Source of the DNA: Ruminococcaceae bacterium UBA5391
GTDB taxonomy: Bacteria > Bacillota > Clostridia > Oscillospirales > Acutalibacteraceae
DNA: 7,085 nucleotides
Direction of reading: 5' to 3'
NCBI GenBank assembly: GCA_002410755.1
Contig: DHOL01000012.1
Span: 5,707 to 12,791, forward strand
Positions within the stretch are counted from its first letter, which is position 1. Each line of letters starts with the position of its first letter. Below are positions 1 to 5,748 of the stretch, in pieces. The notes beneath the pieces are model-generated. The model was not told where the DNA came from and did no database searches. It saw only the letters and a list, made by a program, of their open reading frames with translations. The translations under genes and the position numbers were made by a program.

Positions 1-144
1 CTTCTTAGTTTTTGTGTAGCTTTGGTTTCAGGTCATACATTGGTAGCCCCGGCTGTTAGTATTTATGTTGCAATTTTGTTAGTCCAAAATATTGCTTATA
101 TGTTCAGTCATAAAAAGGAAAATGCTATAAGCGAAAAAATGTAA
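1..144 (+). CDS. C-terminal end of a membrane protein (5' truncated), possibly a polysaccharide polymerase or ligase
   Basis: Frame 1 is open from the first base to a TAA at 142-144, giving 47 residues. About 35 are strongly hydrophobic, containing SGHTLVAPAV then SIYVAILLVQNIAYMF. A short charged tail follows (HKKENAISEKM). This is what the last one or two membrane helices and cytoplasmic tail of a polytopic membrane protein look like. The gene lies on the same strand as, and directly upstream of, a glycosyltransferase, a LicD protein and a flippase. A Wzy-type polymerase or other membrane component of the same polysaccharide locus is therefore a reasonable guess. The fragment carries no motif that proves a family, and the start lies outside the window. 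Confidence 0.6.
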   Translation, partial: LLSFCVALVSGHTLVAPAVSIYVAILLVQNIAYMFSHKKENAISEKM

Positions 145-167
145 ATTTATAGGAATGCATTATTTGT

Positions 168-189
168 GACAATCATTTTTATGATAGTC
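168..189. repeat. Imperfect inverted repeat in the gap before the glycosyltransferase gene
   Basis: GAC-A-ATCAT, a TTTT loop, then ATGAT-A-GTC. This is eight base pairs per arm with one A/A mismatch. It lies 24 bases after the upstream stop codon and 45 bases before the glycosyltransferase start. No T-tract follows it, so it is not a classical terminator. It could be an RNA hairpin between two cistrons, a protein site, or chance. Confidence 0.4.
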
Positions 190-220
190 TGCTCTCAGAA
201 TTCGAGTAGTTAACCGAAAG

Positions 221-227
221 GGAGAGG
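221..227 (+). promoter_or_regulatory. Ribosome binding site that decides the glycosyltransferase start
   Basis: GGAGAGG lies 6 bases before the ATG at 234 but only 3 bases before the TTG at 231. The spacing favours the ATG, removing one residue from the longest open frame. Confidence 0.7.
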
Positions 228-233
228 AACTTG

Positions 234-1403
234 ATGAAAGTATCAATCATCATGCCGACGTATAATGATGAAGACACCATTTGTGAAAGCTTAGATTCTG
301 TCCGATTGCAGTCGTATTCAAATTATGAATTGATTATTATAAATGATGGATCAACAGATAATACGGAATATGTTGTTAAAAGTTATATTAAAGAACACCG
401 TTGCGAAGAACGCTTTCACTACTATTCCCAGGAAAATGCCGACCAACTTAGTGCAATTTGGAATACGCTCCAGTATGCGACAGGTGACTATATTTATATT
501 TTGCATTCTGATGACCTACTTTATAATGAAAAGTCTTTAGAATTCTTTGATAGTTTTGAAAGAAAAAATCCTGGATATGATGCCTATACTGGAGATGAAG
601 TTATTATTAATGCTGAGGGAAAACAAGTCCAATATGAGCATGTTATGAAATATCGAAACAAAAAAAAGCGGCTAGCACTTATGTATTTGTGGTTGGGAAG
701 AAATTTATATTCTGATATTGCATTTTTTAGTAAACAGGCATTAAAGAAAGTTGGGTATAGTTACTTGACTTGGAATATGCCCTATTGGTTTTGCCCTGAA
801 AATAAAACAGGTTGCCTAAATGTGAAAAGTATGGATTTCCCAATATTTCGATATCGCATTTATACAAAAAATTATATCAACAATGCTTTAGGAAAACTAA
901 ATGTCATCAATGGTGAACTACGGACATTGACGTCCCTGATGAAGTATTTTTGGATTCCTTGTTACCGTACACAATATTTTTTATTTCGCATTTGTAATAA
1001 GCTTAATTTAAGCGAAAATTTTTATCCGCTCTACTTTTGTACAGAAGAACACAATAAAGGAAAAGTTATTCGATTTGCTATAAAAAAACGGTTTTCAAAA
1101 TCATATCGAAAAAATGTTTTTTTAAATTCTTTGTTTAACTTTTACAGTAGTAATAGTTCAAGGGAAATATTCCTCCCAAAATTGGATCAGTCAATGCCTA
1201 TTTATTTAGGTAGAGATATGCGCAAATTCAATAATAAATTGATGAAAGGAACCCTTGAGCCATTTTATTACTACTTAATGAATGAGATGCGAAAGGGATT
1301 TCATATAGTTCATTGTTTCCCTGAAGATGTAGAATCAGTATCAAATATTCTTCAATTTCTATGTATTAAAGAGTTTACTGTTATTAAATCAGAGAATATT
1401 TAG
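234..1403 (+). CDS. Family 2 glycosyltransferase (GT-A fold) with a long unassigned C-terminal region
   Basis: The 389-residue protein begins with the classic GT2 start (VSIIMPTYND, residues 3-12). Next come the nucleotide-binding stretch ELIIINDGSTDNT (32-44) and the metal/nucleotide-diphosphate motif HSDD (91-94), which follows ATGDYIYIL. It probably transfers a sugar from a nucleotide-sugar donor to a lipid-linked oligosaccharide at the inner face of the membrane. The GT-A core should end near residue 200-220. The remaining roughly 170 residues are basic and aromatic-rich (SKSYRKN, YLGRDMRKFNN, FYYYLMNEMRKGF) and match no domain I recognise. The first Asp of the common DxDD pattern is His here; the two following Asp are kept. 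No clear transmembrane helix is visible. The gene sits between a membrane-protein gene and licD in the same direction, consistent with a capsule or EPS operon. The acceptor and sugar cannot be read from the sequence. Confidence 0.9.
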   Translation: MKVSIIMPTYNDEDTICESLDSVRLQSYSNYELIIINDGSTDNTEYVVKSYIKEHRCEERFHYYSQENADQLSAIWNTLQYATGDYIYILHSDDLLYNEKSLEFFDSFERKNPGYDAYTGDEVIINAEGKQVQYEHVMKYRNKKKRLALMYLWLGRNLYSDIAFFSKQALKKVGYSYLTWNMPYWFCPENKTGCLNVKSMDFPIFRYRIYTKNYINNALGKLNVINGELRTLTSLMKYFWIPCYRTQYFLFRICNKLNLSENFYPLYFCTEEHNKGKVIRFAIKKRFSKSYRKNVFLNSLFNFYSSNSSREIFLPKLDQSMPIYLGRDMRKFNNKLMKGTLEPFYYYLMNEMRKGFHIVHCFPEDVESVSNILQFLCIKEFTVIKSENI

Positions 1404-1448
1404 AAAATTAGCCAATGAGATTATTTATTTAGAAAGAAGCTGGTAACT

Positions 1449-2282
1449 ATAAAGTGTATAGATATAAATGAACAGAAATCAATTGAGTCTGCTATTCTGA
1501 AAAGTTTTGCAGATTACTGTACAAGAAATAAACTTCGTTATTATCTGTATGCTGGCACTTTGCTTGGAGCTGTACGCCATAAAGGGTTTATTCCCTGGGA
1601 TGACGACATAGATGTCGTCATGCCTCGCCCCGACTATGAACAATTTTACTCGATGACAAAGCAGGAGCGAATCGCCCCCAACCTTGATATTGACACCTAC
1701 AGAATGTCAGACAACTCTATTTGTCCTTTTATCAAGCTTGAAGATAACAGAACAGATGTCCATGAAAAAAATTTACCTGATTCTTTTCATACTGCAGTTT
1801 GGGTTGATATTTTTCCATTAGATGGCGCACCAAGTGATAGACGTGAACAAAAAAAATTTATAAAAAGACAAAAATGTTTGATTAAACAGTTAGACTTATG
1901 CACTAGACAATACATTCCTTGTAAAGATCCACTCCGGCACATAAAAAGATATATGATTTGGAAAATATTTGGTAGAATTAATTATAAGGATGTTGACCAA
2001 CAATTGGAATCAAACTCCTTAAAGTATGATTATGATGCTAGTAAATATATTGGAAATACTGTTTATTGTAGTGGTGTTAATGAAATAGTTTCCAAACAAG
2101 GGTTTAATACTCCTGTGCAACTAAAATTTGAAAAGTATTTGTTTTATGCGCCAGGGACTTATGATGCTTATCTTACAAGTCTTTACGGGGATTATATGAA
2201 ACTGCCCCCCCTTAAGCAGCGTGTCAGGAGGCATGATTATATTTGCTGGTGGAAAGACAACTTTGAAGGGAAAAATACATGA
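1449..2282 (+). CDS. licD: LicD-family phosphotransferase; start codon non-canonical or lost
   Basis: LicD proteins attach phosphocholine or related phospho-groups to cell-surface glycans. The family signature is complete: YAGTLLGAVRHKGFIPW followed by DDDID (Asp 51-53 and 55 when numbered from 1449), with MPRPDYEQF after it. The C-terminal YGDYMKLPP and a following HDY are also typical. The reading frame is open from 1419, after a TGA at 1416-1418. It encodes family-like sequence well before the first usable start, a TTG at 1560 that would cut into the AGTLLG motif and has no RBS. Upstream of 1560 the frame has no ATG, GTG or TTG. The place where ATG is expected reads ATA (1449-1451), 9 bases after a weak purine-rich AGAAAGAAG; a CTG at 1440 is another option. 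Counting from 1449 gives 277 residues, a normal family length. The gene overlaps the flippase start by 4 bases. The coordinates assume the ATA position. The family call is firm; whether it is translated is open. Confidence 0.8.
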   Translation: MKCIDINEQKSIESAILKSFADYCTRNKLRYYLYAGTLLGAVRHKGFIPWDDDIDVVMPRPDYEQFYSMTKQERIAPNLDIDTYRMSDNSICPFIKLEDNRTDVHEKNLPDSFHTAVWVDIFPLDGAPSDRREQKKFIKRQKCLIKQLDLCTRQYIPCKDPLRHIKRYMIWKIFGRINYKDVDQQLESNSLKYDYDASKYIGNTVYCSGVNEIVSKQGFNTPVQLKFEKYLFYAPGTYDAYLTSLYGDYMKLPPLKQRVRRHDYICWWKDNFEGKNT

Positions 2283-3694
2283 CTAAGGCAAAAAAATTTC
2301 TGAAATCATCTTTTATTTATTTTGTCGGAAATATTCTGACGAAAATAATATCCTTCTTTCTGTTGCCTATGTACACCAATTATATTCCGACTGGGGGAAT
2401 GGGATATTATGATGTAATCAACACTTACATGAATATTATTGTTCCGATTGTAAGTGTTACAATTTGGGCTGCTATCCTGCGCTACTGTTTTGATTTTGAA
2501 AACAGGGATGACAAGTACAAAGTCATTTTCAATGCAATGTTTGCCCTGTTTGGTTCAGTCATAATTTATTCAGTTGCTGCAATTATTCTTGGGTTTGTTG
2601 GGAGTATCAAATACCTTTTGCTCATCTATTTGATGGGTATTGCAATGATGCTCCAAAACTGCTATTCCAATATGGTACGTGCCCTTGGCTACAATGTGAC
2701 GTTTGCAGCCTCCGGCGTTGTTGGTGGGCTGGTTAACTGTGGCTCAAATGTTGTTATGATCCTTTTCCTGCATATGCAGGAAGAATCCCTGTTTATTGCT
2801 TTGACACTTGGCCTGTTTGCGCAGGTTGTGGTTATGGAAAGCAAAGTCAAATTTTTGCGGCATATTTCCTTTCAACTATATAATAAGCGACTGCTGGTTA
2901 ATATGCTGCGGTATTCTTTTCCTCTTGCCTTGAACTCAACCTGCTTCTGGTTCCTTTCCAGCTATGATAAAATTGGAATATCCCGTATTCTAGGATTAGA
3001 GGCAAATGGCATTTATTCTATTGCGGGAAAATATACCTATATCGTTGGATTGGTTTCCGATTGTTTTGCCCTTGCCATGCAGGAAATGCTTTATTCCATG
3101 GGGAATCAAAAAGAAGGCAAAACTGAGTTTTATACGATAACTTCAAACTATTATATAAAATTTCTAATGTATGGATTGCTTCTTCTTTTGCCATTCGTTT
3201 ATTTTACTTTTCCGATTCTGATTGGGAAGGGATATTCTGCAGCTTTTCCTCTTATCCCGATTTATTTGCTCGCAACAGTTGAGAATGTTTACAGCGGCTT
3301 CCTTGGAGATATTTTTGCTGCCGAAAAAAAGACTACGGCTGTGTTTTACTCGACTGTTGTAGCAGCAGGTGTCAATGTGGCAGTGTTTCATTTGCTGGTT
3401 GGTACCATGGGGGTCCAGGCAGCAAACATTGCTCTGACTTTGGGATTCCTTGCTAACATTATCATTCGTATTATTATCCTTCGCAAGGAATTTCCTCTAA
3501 CGATTGATTATAAAATGTTTCTATTCACCCTTATACTTTTCGTTGCAGGTTCCTGGATTTACTTTACTCAAGGAAAACTGGTGAATCTGATTTGGCTCAT
3601 TGCTATTTTGGTTCTTACCATTTATGAGTTCCGTGATATTATTAAGAGAATGACCGCAGCAATCCGTGCTAAAATTTTACAAATTAAAAACTGA
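2279..3694 (+). CDS. wzx: Polysaccharide flippase, Wzx/MOP superfamily
   Basis: The 471-residue protein is built almost entirely of hydrophobic helices, about 12 to 14 by eye. The N-terminus (KKFLKSSFIYFVGNIL, then a helix ending LLPMYTNYI) is typical of oligosaccharide-lipid flippases. These proteins move undecaprenyl-linked repeat units across the cytoplasmic membrane for outside polymerisation. Further family-like features are the LRYSFPLALNS segment in the middle and the YDKIGISRILG stretch, where many members carry a D-(K/R) pair before a conserved glycine-rich turn. The ATG overlaps the licD stop (ATGA), and GAAGGG lies 8 bases upstream, so translation is probably coupled to licD. It is the last gene of the + strand cluster and runs straight into the terminator at 3696. 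Substrate cannot be inferred. Confidence 0.9.
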   Translation: MTKAKKFLKSSFIYFVGNILTKIISFFLLPMYTNYIPTGGMGYYDVINTYMNIIVPIVSVTIWAAILRYCFDFENRDDKYKVIFNAMFALFGSVIIYSVAAIILGFVGSIKYLLLIYLMGIAMMLQNCYSNMVRALGYNVTFAASGVVGGLVNCGSNVVMILFLHMQEESLFIALTLGLFAQVVVMESKVKFLRHISFQLYNKRLLVNMLRYSFPLALNSTCFWFLSSYDKIGISRILGLEANGIYSIAGKYTYIVGLVSDCFALAMQEMLYSMGNQKEGKTEFYTITSNYYIKFLMYGLLLLLPFVYFTFPILIGKGYSAAFPLIPIYLLATVENVYSGFLGDIFAAEKKTTAVFYSTVVAAGVNVAVFHLLVGTMGVQAANIALTLGFLANIIIRIIILRKEFPLTIDYKMFLFTLILFVAGSWIYFTQGKLVNLIWLIAILVLTIYEFRDIIKRMTAAIRAKILQIKN

Positions 3695-3695
3695 T

Positions 3696-3739
3696 AAAAA
3701 AGCCGGCAGGAAATATCTGTATTTCCCTGCCGGCTTTTT
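3696..3739. terminator. Strong bidirectional rho-independent terminator between convergent genes
   Basis: The stem pairs GCCGGCAGG-AAATA (3702-3715) with TATTT-C-CCTGCCGGC (3720-3734). There is one bulged C and a 4-base loop (TCTG). An A-run precedes the stem and TTTTT follows it, so the structure works in both directions. It starts 1 base after the flippase stop codon and lies about 40 bases beyond the iclR stop on the other strand, so it can end both transcripts. Confidence 0.92.
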
Positions 3740-3779
3740 CTCGTTTACACTTTCGTCAAAAACTTTATTTCAACTGGCT

Positions 3780-4550
3780 TTATATCCTTTCCTGAAGCTG
3801 CTTAGCACAGCTTTTCAGAAGAGCAGCATACTCCTTTATCTTGTCATCACTAAAGCGCAGGGAAGGCCCAGAAAGGCTGAGTGCACCAACGGCAATTCCT
3901 TCCCCATTGTGAATGGGGACACCGACACATTTAATCCCATATTCATGCTCCATATTGTCAACGGAATAGCCCATCTGGCGGACTTGTTCAATCTCGCTGC
4001 GGAAGCGGTCTGCATCCACGATTGTATAAGGTGTAAACGGTTTCAGCCCTTCTGTAATTACTTTTTCGGTCTGCTCGGGTTCCATACAGGAAAGAATAGC
4101 TTTGCCAAGGCTGGTACAATACATCGGTGCAATGACGCCGCGGATTGACCGGACGGAGATGCTTTGATGGGGAAAAACAGCCTCACGGTAAATGATCTTT
4201 CCGCTGTATGGCGTAGCAAAAAAGGCAGTTTCATTGGTTTGATCGCTTAAAGTTTCCATAAACGGACGGATTACTTCAGCAAAAACGTCGCTCTGGCTCA
4301 GTACGTTGCTCAGTGCCATTATCTTGAAGCCGAGGCGGTATCTATTGGTTTGCCGATTTTTTTCAACAATACCGCATGTTTCAAAAGTACTCAGAATATT
4401 GTAAACGCTGCTCCGCAGCATACCACTTAACTCAGCCAGTTCGCTGACACCCCTTTCTGGATGTCGGTCAGTAAAATAATCCAGCAGTTTGGCTGCCTTG
4501 TAAAGGGATTTTACTTTCACGCCTTCCGGCAGACTATCTTTATTGTTCAT
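3780..4550 (-). CDS. IclR-family transcriptional regulator
   Basis: With the ATG at 4550 the protein has 256 residues, a normal length for the family. An N-terminal winged helix-turn-helix spans about residues 13-74: GVSELAELSGMLRSSVYNIL is the HTH and EKNRQTNRYRLG the wing. The C-terminal effector-binding domain shows SLGKA, the DNxExxxGIKCVGVPI pattern and SLSGPSLRFS. A longer frame begins with GTG at 4580, but no RBS precedes it, while GGGAG lies 8 bases before the ATG. The gene is last in the catabolic gene order, has its own promoter-like sequence and converges on the flippase gene. It probably controls the adjacent sugar genes and perhaps itself, responding to a pathway intermediate. 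The effector is unknown. Confidence 0.93.
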   Translation of the reverse strand: MNNKDSLPEGVKVKSLYKAAKLLDYFTDRHPERGVSELAELSGMLRSSVYNILSTFETCGIVEKNRQTNRYRLGFKIMALSNVLSQSDVFAEVIRPFMETLSDQTNETAFFATPYSGKIIYREAVFPHQSISVRSIRGVIAPMYCTSLGKAILSCMEPEQTEKVITEGLKPFTPYTIVDADRFRSEIEQVRQMGYSVDNMEHEYGIKCVGVPIHNGEGIAVGALSLSGPSLRFSDDKIKEYAALLKSCAKQLQERI

Positions 4551-4558
4551 TTTTTTCA

Positions 4559-4563
4559 CTCCC
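4559..4563 (-). promoter_or_regulatory. Ribosome binding site that decides the iclR start
   Basis: Read on the minus strand, GGGAG is 8 bases before the ATG at 4550. The upstream in-frame GTG at 4580 has no comparable site. Confidence 0.7.
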
Positions 4564-4575
4564 AACGCCACGGCT

Positions 4576-4651
4576 TGCACACGGCAGTTTTCATATCCCT
4601 TATTTTATAATTATTCGTGACATGAAGTCAAGGATGAAAAACAAGTGTGCA
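4576..4651. repeat. Short inverted repeat flanking the iclR promoter
   Basis: TGCACAC at 4576-4582 and GTGTGCA at 4645-4651 form a perfect 7-base inverted pair with centres 69 bases apart. One arm lies just upstream of the predicted -35 and the other in the predicted leader. In addition, CACGGC occurs at 4569-4574 and again at 4580-4585, one helical turn apart. They may be regulator half-sites. A 7-base pair is close to what chance gives in a region of this size, so the support is weak. Confidence 0.25.
4604..4631 (-). promoter_or_regulatory. Sigma-A (sigma-70 type) promoter for iclR
   Basis: On the minus strand TTGACT (4626-4631) and TATAAA (4604-4609) are separated by 16 bases. The -10 box could also be read as TAAAAT two bases further on, with 18-base spacing. 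The ATG at 4550 lies about 50 bases downstream. The 153-base gap between the mutarotase and iclR genes (4551-4703) holds this promoter and no gene. It has no convincing terminator, so read-through from the upstream operon may add to iclR expression. Confidence 0.7.
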
Positions 4652-4703
4652 GTCGGGTGCGGATAGTCTTTTCCAGGATATGGTCTTTTACCTGGGAATT
4701 CTA

Positions 4704-5108
4704 TCAGGTTACCCCAACGGTCAGCAAAATGTTCGCGAAAGTCCGTGTTTCTCCGGTCGAGATAGCTAGACGCAGCGATGGCTGACAGCAAGCGTCATAG
4801 AAATCGAACCGTTTTAGACCTGCAAGGTCTATCCCGCCAAGAAGCTGACGGAATTCTCCAAAAATTTCCGGTTCTTTTCCTTCTGGAATCATGACTTCTG
4901 CCTTTTCAAAGTTTACCAGACCGGAAATAGCTTTCAATACCTCCGGGACAGTGGGGCAGCCACTGGTCAGACCAAGGTAAATTTTCTCGGCTTGACCGGT
5001 TTTAGAACGGAGCGGGTAATTCCCATCTGCAATCAGAATTTTGTCGCCGTGCCCGCAATACGGCAGAACACGCATGATTTCCGGATGAATACAAGATATT
5101 TTCAGCAT
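4704..5108 (-). CDS. fucU: FucU-type sugar mutarotase (RbsD/FucU family)
   Basis: The 134-residue, near full-length protein belongs to the RbsD/FucU family, which speeds anomer interconversion of free sugars in the cytoplasm before phosphorylation or isomerisation. Family marks are IHPE (residues 7-10), GHGDKILIADGNYP (19-32) and the C-terminal TGETRTFANILL (118-129). GHGD is the FucU form; RbsD proteins usually carry GHTD. This points to L-fucose-like pyranoses, D-arabinose included, rather than ribose. Phe124 occupies a place where many members have Tyr. The start has AGGAGA 8 bases upstream (5117-5122) and lies 20 bases after the isomerase stop. The true sugar is not proven by sequence. 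Confidence 0.88.
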   Translation of the reverse strand: MLKISCIHPEIMRVLPYCGHGDKILIADGNYPLRSKTGQAEKIYLGLTSGCPTVPEVLKAISGLVNFEKAEVMIPEGKEPEIFGEFRQLLGGIDLAGLKRFDFYDACCQPSLRLAISTGETRTFANILLTVGVT

Positions 5109-5128
5109 GGGACGGATCTCCTTTTCCG

Positions 5129-5728
5129 CTATTTTTCATTTTCTCTCAAATGGCCAAGTGTGCCGCCCGGATGCCAACGGACATATTCCTGTGGCGTTAG
5201 CTTGCGCTCTGCCTGTAACTCGACACTGAGACCCTGAAGGACGTAAATTTCTGCGAGAATCGAGGCACGCGGTGCACGGTTAAGCGGTCCGCCTTCCTGT
5301 TTTACACCGGCAAAAAGACAGACATTACTTTCCCTTGCAAGCCAGGATTCCATATTCCCTGTAATGCCAATTACCATGCAGCCATTGTTCTTAATGGCTT
5401 TTACGGTTGCCTTCAGCTCGGAAGTTTCCCCACTGTTGGAGATGCAGATTACAACATCGCCCGGTACGAGTTGTCCACAGGAACCGTGGACAGCTTCCGT
5501 GCCGTGGAGATAATAGGTCGGTGTGCCTGTTGAAGAAAGCAGGGATGCCATATATTCGGCCACATGGGAGGGCTTTCCGATTCCGGTGATATGCACCCGG
5601 TTCCCTTTTGCTTCGGCAGACAGGATAACCTTGACGGCATCCCGATAGGTATCGTCTTTGATCGTTTCAGAAAAATCGTTAAATTCCTGCTTTGAAATCT
5701 TTAGAAATGACTGTAATGATTTACTCAT
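5129..5728 (-). CDS. Stand-alone SIS-domain sugar-phosphate isomerase, KdsD/GutQ-like (probable arabinose 5-phosphate isomerase)
   Basis: The 199-residue protein is a single SIS domain. Motifs are GIGKPSH (49-55), STGTP (66-70), ISNSGETSE (96-104), KQEGGPLNRAP (143-153) and the terminal WHPGGTLG (185-192). These match the isomerase domain of D-arabinose 5-phosphate isomerases. The four residues I recall as catalytic in E. coli KdsD (Lys59, Glu111, Glu152, His193) correspond to Lys52, Glu104, Glu145 and His186, a constant offset of 7. The paired CBS domains found in KdsD and GutQ (about 320-330 residues) are absent, because the stop comes right after the HPGG motif. I chose the ATG at 5728, since GAGGTG lies 6 bases upstream. 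A longer frame back to 5773 would overlap the kinase gene and has no better site. The reaction is probably ketose to aldose sugar phosphate interconversion. A hexulose-phosphate isomerase remains possible. Confidence 0.85.
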   Translation of the reverse strand: MSKSLQSFLKISKQEFNDFSETIKDDTYRDAVKVILSAEAKGNRVHITGIGKPSHVAEYMASLLSSTGTPTYYLHGTEAVHGSCGQLVPGDVVICISNSGETSELKATVKAIKNNGCMVIGITGNMESWLARESNVCLFAGVKQEGGPLNRAPRASILAEIYVLQGLSVELQAERKLTPQEYVRWHPGGTLGHLRENEK

Positions 5729-5734
5729 AATTAA

Positions 5735-5740
5735 CACCTC
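5735..5740 (-). promoter_or_regulatory. Ribosome binding site that decides the SIS isomerase start
   Basis: GAGGTG on the minus strand sits 6 bases before the ATG at 5728. It lies in the 20-base gap between the kinase stop and the isomerase start. Confidence 0.7.
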
Positions 5741-5748
5741 TGTCCGAA

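Noticed and set aside
1560..2282. LicD protein starting at the TTG at 1560 (240 residues)
   Set aside because: It would begin inside the conserved AGTLLG motif and has no ribosome binding site; in-frame family sequence continues upstream to about 1449.
3164..3391. 75-residue minus strand reading frame inside wzx
   Set aside because: Antisense shadow of a clear membrane protein gene, with no family features.
3666..4148. 160-residue plus strand reading frame opposite iclR
   Set aside because: Antisense shadow of the IclR gene; it runs through the terminator and resembles no protein.
4551..4580. Longer IclR start at the GTG at 4580
   Set aside because: No RBS precedes it, whereas the ATG at 4550 has GGGAG at 8 bases and gives a normal family length.
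4673..4695. CCAGG...CCTGG hairpin after fucU as a terminator
   Set aside because: Only five contiguous pairs, a 13-base loop, a mismatch in the minus strand version and no T-tract; too weak to call.
4600..4791. 63-residue minus strand reading frame spanning the fucU 3' end and the gap
   Set aside because: It overlaps the FucU-type gene in another frame and covers the iclR promoter; no family resemblance and no clear RBS.
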